This document shows, piece after piece, positions 23,839-31,723 of a DNA stretch of 44,334 nucleotides; the first letter of the stretch is position 1; each line of letters begins with the position of its first letter. The position numbers and the translations under genes are program-made. The notes below the pieces were generated by a model, which searched no databases, was not told the DNA's origin, and saw only the letters and a program-made list of their open reading frames with translations. This DNA is from Arachnia propionica (GTDB taxonomy: Bacteria > Actinomycetota > Actinomycetes > Propionibacteriales > Propionibacteriaceae), in NCBI RefSeq assembly GCF_003932785.1, contig NZ_RQYT01000024.1, forward strand, positions 1-44,334, in the 5' to 3' direction.

Positions 23839-24956
23839 TTCGGGTACCACCCCTTCTTCCTGAGCCCGTTCACGGAGTTCCTGAGGAACTGGACGAAACC
23901 GTACGAGTTCTTGTAGTCCCGGAACGACTTGACAGGGGCTTCCATCATCTGACGGAACTCGTCGTCCGTGAAGTTGAGCTTCTTGCAGAAGAACTCTTGG
24001 TCACGCCGGATCAGATCCGGTGTGTAGTCGTTGCGTTCAATCTCCTCGCAGGCCTGCTCGCGAGTCATCTGTCCCGAATTGATGAGATCTGAGAGATGCC
24101 CTCGCCGCTTGTCGATGTTGAACTTGACCGGGAGGATGTAGCCTTGGAAGAACCGGGTGAAGATGGACTCGAAGTGCTTCCCCGGGTAGGGGCGCCACCC
24201 AAGCTCCTCCTGCATCTGCTTCACCGCTTCGGCCTTGTTGTAGTCGAAGTAATTGAGAATCGAGACGATCCTCACGCGAGCGATGGTGTTCGTGTATCCG
24301 AGCTCCGCGAAACCAAAATGGGGGTAGCTGGTCAACTTCTCGCGCCCAAAGATGGCATGAACATTCTTGATGTACCGCCAGTCCGAATGCCCATAGGACC
24401 ATGAGGGGACGCTGATGGCCTCGGTGCGGAAATTCATCCCCGAGATGATGTACTTGATGCCATACTTTCGAGCGAACTTCCACATGCACGCCTGGATCGC
24501 GTGATCCGTCGGCACATCAGCGTCAGGGGTCGACGCCAGCAGAAAGGATCGCTGCAGGTCGTAGAACTGGCGAAGGTCGAGAACCTCGGTGACCAGGTCA
24601 AGGTCGAGGGCCTTGACGGTCTTCTCCACGTTGCTGACCGCAAGCTCGGTGTTCCATCCGTTGTCGACATGGAAAGCAAGGGGTCGTAGACCGAGTTCGC
24701 GCACCTTCACGGCCACGGAGGTTGAGTCCACGCCGCCCGACAGACCGATGAGGCAGTCGTAACGGTGCTTCGCCCCCGCTTCCTTGATCTCTCGAACCAT
24801 GGCGGCCAGCTTCTCCTCGCCATCACGCCCGGTGAACACGCGGCTGGGCAGGAGTTCCTGGTATCGGCGGCAGTGATTGCAGACCCCTCCGACCAGCTCG
24901 AGTTGGGGGTCATCCGTGCTTCGCATGATGCAGCGGCTACACTCCAGAACGGTCAT
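23835..24956 (-). CDS. wbpG: N-acetyl-sugar amidotransferase, WbpG/PseA family
   Basis: This PP-loop ATPase (373 residues) activates an N-acetyl sugar and, with ammonia made by the HisH/HisF pair, converts an acetamido to an acetamidino group. The ATP pyrophosphatase loop SGGVDS is at 73-78. Two CxxC pairs (CSRC 6-9, CNHC 26-29) form a probable zinc ribbon. GMNFRTEAISVPSWSYGHSDW and the C-terminal region are typical of the family. In Pseudomonas aeruginosa WbpG acts on a diacetamido-mannuronate sugar, and in Campylobacter PseA acts on a nonulosonate. A 341-base gap separates the gene from hisF, and its start ATG at 24956 has GAGAGG some 12 bases upstream. Confidence 0.9.
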   Translation of the reverse strand: MTVLECSRCIMRSTDDPQLELVGGVCNHCRRYQELLPSRVFTGRDGEEKLAAMVREIKEAGAKHRYDCLIGLSGGVDSTSVAVKVRELGLRPLAFHVDNGWNTELAVSNVEKTVKALDLDLVTEVLDLRQFYDLQRSFLLASTPDADVPTDHAIQACMWKFARKYGIKYIISGMNFRTEAISVPSWSYGHSDWRYIKNVHAIFGREKLTSYPHFGFAELGYTNTIARVRIVSILNYFDYNKAEAVKQMQEELGWRPYPGKHFESIFTRFFQGYILPVKFNIDKRRGHLSDLINSGQMTREQACEEIERNDYTPDLIRRDQEFFCKKLNFTDDEFRQMMEAPVKSFRDYKNSYGFVQFLRNSVNGLRKKGWYPK

Positions 24957-25297
24957 GGTGCTCTCATTCCTCTCCCTGATGGCTGGTTCGCGACGTGGGT
25001 CGGCGGTTGATTCTGGCCTCGCTCGGCCCGATCAATGATGCGCAACGACTCCCGCCGCCACCAGAACGGCTGTTTCCTGTTTCACGATCCTCCGCGCCAC
25101 TGTCGACGTCACATCGTCGGATGCGGATCCATCCGTCACGGCTGAAGCCGATACTACGGCACGCCGCTGTCCCGACACCATGCTTCCGGTATGGGTACCC
25201 ACACCCTCTCGCTCCGCTCGTGGAGCGGGACACCGAGGCTGGAAACCCCACCGTCACGTAGTTCACAATCAACGGTCCCATGCCGTTCTGCGCCGCA
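24957..25297 (-). other. Untranslated gap between hisF-like and wbpG genes
   Basis: No convincing gene is visible in either strand. On the minus strand TAGTAT (25156-25151) is a good -10 and would give wbpG its own promoter with a leader near 190 bases. CCGCTC and GAGCGG around 25211-25226 form a short hairpin upstream of it. Codon bias is weak in all frames. An 88-codon plus-strand frame (24995-25261) is not supported by a ribosome site or recognisable sequence. Confidence 0.5.
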
Positions 25298-26056
25298 TCA
25301 GATGGAGGACAGGGCTTCTTCAAGCTCCTGCTCCGTGGGATACGTGATGAGGACAGCCCTGTAGGGACCGTGGAAGGTGAACATTGATCCGGCCGCAACG
25401 GCAGAAGCCCCGGCCTCCAGGGCTGCTCTGAAATGTCGCACGGAGCCTGCACCTGCGTTGGCGACAACGGGGACGGAGACCTCGGCGGACACCTGACGGA
25501 TGAGGTCGAGGTCATAACCGTTGCACTCTCCCTCACGCGCCATGTCGGTGACGATCAGCTCCCCCACTCCCAGCTCGCAGGCCTCCTTGGCCCACTCGAC
25601 GGCAGTCATGTCGAGCGGACGTCCACCGCCCCCCGGGTAGGGCCGGTGGATCCCGCCCTCACAACGGACGTCGATGGCCCCGACCACCGCCTGAACCCCG
25701 AACTGCTGGGCCGCTCTCCTCACTGTGTCCTGAGCATCCAGGAGGCCCGAACCGAAAATGACCTTCTCAACGCCAGCCGACAGGACCGACCGCACTTGGT
25801 CATAGGATTTGACCCCCCCACCGTATGCAACAGGCATGAATGCCTCGGTGGCGATGTCCTCGATCTGCGAAGGAGTGACCACCGGAGCACCGTGCCGCGC
25901 GGAGATGTCGACAATGACGAGTTCATCGACGCCTTTGTCGTTGAAGATCTTGACTGTGTTGATCGGGTCCCCGATGTAGGTCGTCCTGCCGTAGCCGCGG
26001 GATTTGACCACGAAACCATCAAGCAACTGCATCGTGGCGATGACACGACTCCTCAC
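25298..26056 (-). CDS. HisF-like cyclase/synthase subunit of the glycan amidination system
   Basis: This TIM-barrel protein of 252 residues belongs to the HisF superfamily. YIGDPINTVKIFNDKGVDELVIVDI is the signature of the glycan-cluster HisF clade rather than of histidine-biosynthetic HisF. The catalytic first aspartate of true HisF (CLDVKDG) is replaced (TMQLLDG), so imidazole-glycerol-phosphate synthesis is unlikely. It should pair with the HisH-like amidotransferase and channel ammonia to WbpG. The GTG start lies in the stop of hisH (GTGA overlap). Confidence 0.88.
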   Translation of the reverse strand: MRSRVIATMQLLDGFVVKSRGYGRTTYIGDPINTVKIFNDKGVDELVIVDISARHGAPVVTPSQIEDIATEAFMPVAYGGGVKSYDQVRSVLSAGVEKVIFGSGLLDAQDTVRRAAQQFGVQAVVGAIDVRCEGGIHRPYPGGGGRPLDMTAVEWAKEACELGVGELIVTDMAREGECNGYDLDLIRQVSAEVSVPVVANAGAGSVRHFRAALEAGASAVAAGSMFTFHGPYRAVLITYPTEQELEEALSSI

Positions 26057-26682
26057 GGCCTCCACCCCACAAATGCGGTGAGCGCCGCCATGCCAAAGCG
26101 GTGGGACTTCTCCGGATGGAACTGCATTCCGATCACGGATCCCTGCCCCACGACCGCGCTGAAGCGGATTCCGAACTCTGCCTCGGCATAGGTGCACTCC
26201 CCTCCACCGATCGGCAGGAAGTAGGAGTGAGCGAAATAAAAGCGGGCGGGGCTCGGAAGCTCCAGACGGACAGCCGATGCGCGCCCCGTCGGGAAAACCT
26301 CCTGCCACCCCATGTGGGGGATCCGGCGATCCACCACGTGATCGGCGAAGGCTTCACAGCGACCCGGGATGAGTCCAAGACCTGGCAGCTCTCCCTCGGC
26401 ACTCCCTTCCAGGAGCAACTGCATGCCCAGGCATATCCCGAGAAGTGGTTTTCCCTTGGCGCAGTGCGCCAGCACCGCATCCGCCAGACCTGCGTCGCGC
26501 AGTCCGGTGACACCGGCGTCATAGGCCCCCACCCCGGGAAGGATCAGGTGGTCCACGCGATCGGCCTGCTCCGCGCTGGTCACCATGACCGGCGCGAGTC
26601 CGAGGTAACGTAGCATGTTGACCACGGATCCGAGATTCCCCACTCCGTAGTCAACGACACCGATCTCAGTGGTGGACGTCAT
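26053..26682 (-). CDS. HisH-like glutamine amidotransferase subunit
   Basis: The class I glutamine amidotransferase domain (209 residues) opens with EIGVVDYGVGNLGSV. The nucleophile is in LLGICLGMQLL (C84) and the His-Glu pair is in GMQFHPEKSH. Paired with the downstream HisF-like protein it would generate ammonia from glutamine. Its place in a polysaccharide operon next to wbpG, with no other his genes in the window, indicates a role in sugar amidination. AAGGG precedes the ATG. Confidence 0.9.
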   Translation of the reverse strand: MTSTTEIGVVDYGVGNLGSVVNMLRYLGLAPVMVTSAEQADRVDHLILPGVGAYDAGVTGLRDAGLADAVLAHCAKGKPLLGICLGMQLLLEGSAEGELPGLGLIPGRCEAFADHVVDRRIPHMGWQEVFPTGRASAVRLELPSPARFYFAHSYFLPIGGGECTYAEAEFGIRFSAVVGQGSVIGMQFHPEKSHRFGMAALTAFVGWRP

Positions 26683-26747
26683 ATCACAACCCTTCTTGGC
26701 CGACGGGCACCGGAACGCATCCCCTCACGTTACCACCACGAATAGGA

Positions 26748-27965
26748 TCAGCCTGCTTGAAGCACATCAAGGAACTGTCTCGCAAGCACCGACATCGAGT
26801 GGTGCGAGCGTACCCACTCCTGGGCCAGCTCCCCGCGCTGACGTCGCTCCTCCAAGGGCAACGCTGCCGCCTCCCTGATGGCGCGCGCGATATCCGCGGG
26901 GTCCTCACCCTCGGCTCGGATGGCGCAGCCTGCGTAGACGAGCGGCGAGTGGTCCGAAGCGAACGCATTGATGATCGGAACGCCCGTGGCCATGTAGTCA
27001 AAGATCTTGTTGGCGGAGACCCCGAACTCGTAGAGCCTGCTACGCTTCGACCCGATGTAGAGCGCGTCGCAGAGCCGAAGACACTCATGCACCTCCGGCT
27101 TACGGACAGTGCCGGCGAACACGATCCTCGCACCGAGTTGCTGCGCCCGGGCCTCGAGTTGCTGGCGGTAGATCCCGTCCCCCAGCAGCACGGCGGTGAT
27201 GGGTTCCTCCCTGAGAAGGCCCATCGCTTCAACGAAGTCATCCATCGCGTTGGCGTTGGTGAAACCGCCCGCGTAGCCGATCACGCTCTGTCCTCCCGCC
27301 CTAGCCTCCTGCACAAGGGCAGCGAAGGATGGCGGCGCGGGCTCGTGGGGACCGTCGCTCTCGATCCCGTTCGGGATGGGGATGACCGGAGTTGAGATGC
27401 CCAGTGAACGCACGTGAGGCTCGGCATTGGGCAGGATGGAGACGATGGCATTGCTGCGCCGGTACGCCGACCGCTCAGCACGCGCCATGGCCCACATGAG
27501 CGGATGCCTCGGCGAATGCCCCCCCAACTCGATGGGGGTCAGCGGCCACAGGTCATGGATCTCGTGCACCAACCGGGCCCCCGCACATCGCGCAATCCGT
27601 TGGGCCATCCATGTGTCAAACGGATACGTGGAGGACGCAATCACAGCGTCCGGACGCAGTTCACGCGCAATGGTACGCGCAGCGACCCAGCCCTTGGAGA
27701 CGAAATCGATCATGCTCAGCACACGCCCAAGGCCGTTGCCGTCGTAGGCCCGGGTTCGGATGAAGCGAAACTCGACGCCGTCCACGTCCACGGGTGCGCC
27801 CGGACGGACATCAGGAAAGTTGACCTTCCTCAGGTGACTGAAGGTTCCCGCGAGCAGAACGGTCTCGACGCCGAGTCTCCGCCACTCCGTGGCCATGGCG
27901 TGGGGACGATATTCCATGCCTGCACTGGGCGAACCCGCGTAATGGTCGATGTAGAGGACTCGCAT
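26748..27965 (-). CDS. Glycosyltransferase, GT4-like
   Basis: This GT4-like enzyme has 405 residues. The start MRVLYIDHYAGSPSAGMEYRPHAMATEW and the LLAGTFSHLRK segment are characteristic of WbuB/Fuc4NAc-type transferases in O-antigen clusters. LVHEIHDLWPLTPIELGG, IPIPNGIE, VIGYAGGFTNANAMDDF and SANKIFDYMATGVPIINAF follow in order. The ATG is one base after the stop of the 4,6-dehydratase gene, whose last codons supply the ribosome site (GGAGGAG). Confidence 0.88.
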   Translation of the reverse strand: MRVLYIDHYAGSPSAGMEYRPHAMATEWRRLGVETVLLAGTFSHLRKVNFPDVRPGAPVDVDGVEFRFIRTRAYDGNGLGRVLSMIDFVSKGWVAARTIARELRPDAVIASSTYPFDTWMAQRIARCAGARLVHEIHDLWPLTPIELGGHSPRHPLMWAMARAERSAYRRSNAIVSILPNAEPHVRSLGISTPVIPIPNGIESDGPHEPAPPSFAALVQEARAGGQSVIGYAGGFTNANAMDDFVEAMGLLREEPITAVLLGDGIYRQQLEARAQQLGARIVFAGTVRKPEVHECLRLCDALYIGSKRSRLYEFGVSANKIFDYMATGVPIINAFASDHSPLVYAGCAIRAEGEDPADIARAIREAAALPLEERRQRGELAQEWVRSHHSMSVLARQFLDVLQAG

Positions 27966-27966
27966 C

Positions 27967-29814
27967 TCACTCCTCCGGGCGTTCCAAGGTGATCCCCTCC
28001 AGACCCTCCTGCGACTGTTCCACAGCACGACGCGCTGCCTCCGCAGCATCCCGTTGGTTTGTGAGGCGGGTAAGGGTCTCCGGATCAGAACCGTCCACGG
28101 TGGCAAGCAGGTCCGGGTCGAGGGCAGGCACGCTGACCCGGCTGATGAGTGCGTGGCTCGTCGGGGTGTACTTCTCATCCCCGCTGAAGAGCACCTCGTG
28201 CATCTTCTCGTTGGGCCGCAACCCCGTGAAGATGATCTTGATGTCCTTACCGGAACGTTTGATCAGATCGTTGGCGACATCCAAGATCCTCACCGGCTCC
28301 CCCATATCCAGTACCAGGACGTCAGCAGGCTCCCCGATCGCGCCGGCCTGGATCGTCAGCTCACAGGCCTCCGGAATAGTCATGAAGTACCGAGTGATGT
28401 CCGGGTGCGTGACGGTGATGGGACCCCCCTGCTCGATCTGCCGGGTAAAGGTGTGCAGCATCGACCCCCTCGACCCCAGGACGTTGCCGAACCGCACCGA
28501 CAACCAGGTCCGGCCGGTCCGGCGGGCGAAGTGTGCAGTCAGTTCCTCAGCGAGGCGTTTCGTCTTGCCGAGAACGCTGGTGGCATCGGCGGCCTTGTCC
28601 GTTGAGACGTTGACGAATCTCTCAACTCCATACTTTTCCGCGGCATGCAACACGTTGAGGGTACCGAGTGTATTGGTCTTCCATCCCTCCAGGGGGTACT
28701 GCTCCAACATCGGCAGGTGCTTCAGCGCGGCAGCGTGGAAGACGACATCCGGCCGGTGGTTTGCGAACACCTTGTCCAAGGCCTCGACGTCCCGGATGTC
28801 GCACAACACCATGTTCGGGGTGTCCAAGAGGCCTTGGTTGTAGATCGTAAGCTGGGTACTGTGCAGTCCTGACTCGTCGCGATCCAACATGACGAGTTCC
28901 TTGGGGCCGAACCGGTGCACCTGCCGGGCCAGTTCGGAACCAATGGACCCTCCAGCGCCGGTGACCAGAACGACGCGGCCGGACAGGTAGCTGGCGATCT
29001 CAGTGAGATTGGTCTCGATCTGCGCGCGCCCAAGGAGGTCCGTCACGTTGAGTTGGTGCAGATCCCCCAGCCCGACCCGCCCAGCCACGAGCTCCTTCGT
29101 GGGGGGCATCACGAGGGTCTCGAGCCCCACTTCGTCGGCGATCGCGGAGATGTCACGCATGAGTTGTCGATCAGCGGTTGGAATCGCCACGATGAGCTTG
29201 CGCACACCCTTCTCGGCAGCCACGGCCCTCACCCGGGTCCGATCCCCGAGCACCCTCGCTCCGGAAAGGTGCAGGTTTCTCTTGGAGGGGTCGTCGTCGA
29301 AGAAACCGACGATCTCGTACGGAGCGTCCGGATCGTAGGACAGCAGCCGCGCCAGCTGCTGCCCGGCGTTACCCGCCCCGTAAACCAGGATGGGTTCAGC
29401 CCCCTCCCGGTGCGTGGAACGGGTGACCGCACGGAACAAGAACCGACCCGCCGCCATGAGGATGAGAGCAGCCAACGGGACCGTGAAGGTCACCACCCGT
29501 GGATACCCAATCGGCGCCCAGAAGGCGGAGGAGACCCCGAGCACCAGGCCGATCCCGAGACTCACGAAGGCCAGCAGCGCGGACTCCTCGAACGAAGCGA
29601 TGCTGTGTCGACCGCGGTAGAGCTTCGTGACGACTCCCACCAGCAATTGAAGCCCAATCGCCGTGACCGCGTAGGTCACGACAAAGCGCGCCTCAGGCAG
29701 CGCCAGATTGAGGTTGTAACGCGCCAGCACCAGCGCCAGCGCCGCGAAGGCCCAACTGGCCCCATCCCACAGGGCGAGTCCGACTCGCAGCAGACCTGCT
29801 CGCTTCCTGGACAC
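27967..29814 (-). CDS. Membrane-anchored UDP-HexNAc 4,6-dehydratase (WbpM/PglF/CapD type)
   Basis: The 615-residue protein has four N-terminal membrane helices (about residues 10-115), then a first Rossmann domain (LVYGAGNAGQQLARLL), and then the catalytic extended SDR domain. The latter carries VTGAGGSIGSELARQ, the NVSTDKAADATSVLGKTKR catalytic region and RFGNVLGSRGSM. It dehydrates UDP-GlcNAc to the 4-keto-6-deoxy sugar, the substrate for the DegT aminotransferase encoded at 20905. The C-terminal about 50 residues are charged and variable. The GTG at 29814 has AAGGAG about 10 bases upstream. It is the first gene of a six-gene minus-strand operon. Confidence 0.93.
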   Translation of the reverse strand: MSRKRAGLLRVGLALWDGASWAFAALALVLARYNLNLALPEARFVVTYAVTAIGLQLLVGVVTKLYRGRHSIASFEESALLAFVSLGIGLVLGVSSAFWAPIGYPRVVTFTVPLAALILMAAGRFLFRAVTRSTHREGAEPILVYGAGNAGQQLARLLSYDPDAPYEIVGFFDDDPSKRNLHLSGARVLGDRTRVRAVAAEKGVRKLIVAIPTADRQLMRDISAIADEVGLETLVMPPTKELVAGRVGLGDLHQLNVTDLLGRAQIETNLTEIASYLSGRVVLVTGAGGSIGSELARQVHRFGPKELVMLDRDESGLHSTQLTIYNQGLLDTPNMVLCDIRDVEALDKVFANHRPDVVFHAAALKHLPMLEQYPLEGWKTNTLGTLNVLHAAEKYGVERFVNVSTDKAADATSVLGKTKRLAEELTAHFARRTGRTWLSVRFGNVLGSRGSMLHTFTRQIEQGGPITVTHPDITRYFMTIPEACELTIQAGAIGEPADVLVLDMGEPVRILDVANDLIKRSGKDIKIIFTGLRPNEKMHEVLFSGDEKYTPTSHALISRVSVPALDPDLLATVDGSDPETLTRLTNQRDAAEAARRAVEQSQEGLEGITLERPEE

Positions 29815-29867
29815 CAGCCACGCTCCTTAGGTGAATGCATCGTGGTTCGTGGAGCGGTTCAACTCCC

Positions 29868-29887
29868 CTCAGGATTGTAGCCCTGAG
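29868..29887 (-). promoter_or_regulatory. Promoter of the dehydratase operon with inverted repeat around the -10
   Basis: On the minus strand TACAAT (29879-29874) is a near-consensus -10. It is enclosed by an inverted repeat: CTCAGG at 29868-29873 and CCTGAG at 29882-29887, eight bases apart. A repressor binding here would block the promoter. No clear -35 is present. The rest of this 227-base divergent gap contains TAGCCT (30008-30013), a -10 candidate for the transporter gene. Confidence 0.45.
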
Positions 29888-30041
29888 CAGGAACCTCTCC
29901 CGAACACCCGGGGCGGTGACCATGCCGTAACGCTGACCCGTCAACCCGCGTTCACACAACACCTGTCTGCGTAGCGGGACGACGATCCACGCCACCAACC
30001 TCAGCGCTAGCCTGCCTTCAGACGCTCTGAGGGGAACAAAC

Positions 30042-31571
30042 ATGGCCAAACCGCACCAGGAGATCTTCTCGACCCGCAGCTTCTTCATCCTCGCCGCCAT
30101 CGGATCGGCGGTCGGGCTCGGCAACATCTGGCGTTTCCCCTACGTCGCGTTCAAGAACGGCGGCGGGGCGTTCATCATCCCCTACCTCGTCGCGCTGCTC
30201 GCGGCGGGCATCCCGCTGCTGTTCTTCGACTACGCCATCGGGCACCGCTACCGCGGCTCGGCACCACTCGCGCTGCGGCGCCTCGGTCGGTGGACGGAAA
30301 CCCTCGGCTGGTGGCAGGTGATGGTGTGCGTGATGATCGCCATCTACTACGCCGCCGTCGTCGCATGGGCCGGGATGTACACCCTGTTCAGCATCAACCG
30401 GGCGTGGGGCGACGACCCGAAAGGATTCCTCTTCGGCGAGTTCCTGCAGGTGGCCGAGGCCCCCGGCGTCGGCCTGGACTTCGTGCCCTCCCTGCTCATC
30501 CCAATGCTGCTCGTGTGGCTCGTCGTGCTGGCGACGATCGCGCTCGGCGTCAACAAGGGGCTGGCACTGGCGAACCTCGTGTTCATGCCGCTGCTCGTGG
30601 TGATGTTCCTCATCCTCGTCGGCCAGGCCCTGTTCCTGCCGGGCGCCGCCGAAGGCCTCAACGCCCTGTTCACCCCCGACTGGGGACAGCTCGGCAATCC
30701 CGGGGTCTGGGCCGCCGCTTTCGGGCAGATCTTCTTCTCCCTGTCGTTGGGCTTCGGGATCATGGTGACCTACGCCTCCTACCTGAAGCGCCGCACGGAC
30801 CTGACCGGCTCCGGCCTCGTCGTCGGGTTCTCCAACTGCGGGTTCGAGCTGCTTGCCGGGATCGGCGTCTTCGCCGCCCTCGGCTTCATGGCCTTCCAGG
30901 CGGGAAGCACCGTCGACGAGGTCGCGGGGCAGGGGCTCACCCTCGCCTTCGTCGCCTTCCCGACGATCATCTCCCAGGCCCCGCTCGGCTCCCTCATGGG
31001 GACGCTGTTCTTCGGCTCCCTCACCATCGCGGGCATCACGTCCATGCTGAGCATCGTCGAGGTGATCGTCGCCGCCGTCCGGGACAAGATGAACATCCCC
31101 AAGGCGAAGGCCACCCTCGTCGTCGGGATTCCGATGGCGACGGTCTCGATCGGGCTGCTGGCCACGACGACGGGGCTGTACTTCCTGGACATCACCGACG
31201 AGTTCGTCAACAAGTTCGGCATCCTCGCCGGGGCGTTCTCCTGCATCGTCGCGGTGGCGTGGATCGTGCGGAAGCTGCCGACCCTGCGTCGTCACCTGGA
31301 CCGGTTCTCCAGCTTCCCGACGGGCCGGTTCTGGCTCGTGATGGTGGGCGGTGTCGCGCCGCTGGTTCTCGGCTACATGCTGGTCAGCGACATCATCGCG
31401 AAGATCCAGTCGCCCTACGAGGGCTATCCCTTGGAGCTGCTCGGCGCCTACGGCTGGGGCATGTCGATCGGGCTGGTGGTCGTCGCCGTGATCCTCGCTG
31501 CGCTGCCGTGGCGACGGGGCGTGGCCACTGATTTCGACGAGACCGACAACGAACACGAGGTGACGGCATGA
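30042..31571 (+). CDS. Sodium-dependent amino-acid symporter, NSS family (MetP-like)
   Basis: The LeuT-fold neurotransmitter:sodium symporter of 509 residues has about twelve membrane helices. The conserved first helix reads AAIGSAVGLGNIWRFPYVAFKNGGGAF, covering the unwound substrate and sodium site. GIMVTYASYLKR and NCGFELLAG are also typical. The translationally coupled 51-residue small protein downstream identifies it as the MetP type, a methionine/alanine importer as described in Corynebacterium. AGGGG precedes the ATG. A TAGCCT -10 lies at 30008-30013. Confidence 0.9.
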   Translation: MAKPHQEIFSTRSFFILAAIGSAVGLGNIWRFPYVAFKNGGGAFIIPYLVALLAAGIPLLFFDYAIGHRYRGSAPLALRRLGRWTETLGWWQVMVCVMIAIYYAAVVAWAGMYTLFSINRAWGDDPKGFLFGEFLQVAEAPGVGLDFVPSLLIPMLLVWLVVLATIALGVNKGLALANLVFMPLLVVMFLILVGQALFLPGAAEGLNALFTPDWGQLGNPGVWAAAFGQIFFSLSLGFGIMVTYASYLKRRTDLTGSGLVVGFSNCGFELLAGIGVFAALGFMAFQAGSTVDEVAGQGLTLAFVAFPTIISQAPLGSLMGTLFFGSLTIAGITSMLSIVEVIVAAVRDKMNIPKAKATLVVGIPMATVSIGLLATTTGLYFLDITDEFVNKFGILAGAFSCIVAVAWIVRKLPTLRRHLDRFSSFPTGRFWLVMVGGVAPLVLGYMLVSDIIAKIQSPYEGYPLELLGAYGWGMSIGLVVVAVILAALPWRRGVATDFDETDNEHEVTA

Positions 31572-31723
31572 GCATGCCTGCCGTGGTGATGATGATCGTC
31601 GCGATGGCGACGCTGTGGGGCGGCTTGGTGGCTGCCCTTGTCAACCTGCTCCGCCGCCCCGATCTGTCCGCGATCGACGACCCGGGGACCCAGTCCGGGA
31701 GTCACGTAGAATCGGGGTCATGA
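31568..31723 (+). CDS. MetS-like small subunit of the NSS transporter
   Basis: This is a 51-residue reading frame, with ATG at 31568 overlapping the symporter stop (ATGA) and TGA at 31721-31723. It begins MSMPAVVMMIVAMATLWGG, a single hydrophobic helix (about residues 4-27), followed by LVNLLRRPDLSAIDD and a short polar tail. The pattern matches the MetS family required for transport by MetP in corynebacteria. Its stop overlaps the start of the penicillin-binding protein gene (ATGA), and it carries the -10 element of that gene inside its codons. Confidence 0.85.
   Translation: MSMPAVVMMIVAMATLWGGLVAALVNLLRRPDLSAIDDPGTQSGSHVESGS
31707..31712 (+). promoter_or_regulatory. Internal -10 element for leaderless PBP transcript
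   Basis: TAGAAT within the last codons of metS is followed by 7 bases (CGGGGTC) and the ATG at 31720. This allows the PBP gene to be expressed independently of the transporter, as a leaderless mRNA. Confidence 0.55.

Noticed and set aside
24995-25261. 88-codon plus-strand frame in the gap between hisF-like and wbpG genes
   Set aside because: No ribosome site, weak codon bias and no recognisable protein feature.
25298-26682. Histidine biosynthesis genes hisF and hisH
   Set aside because: The HisF active-site aspartate is replaced, sequence motifs match the glycan clade, and wbpG and glycosyltransferases surround them.
30018-31556. Minus-strand open frame (512 codons) opposite the sodium symporter
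   Set aside because: The translation is repetitive D/E/R/H/Q, as expected from the antisense of a hydrophobic membrane protein in GC-rich DNA.
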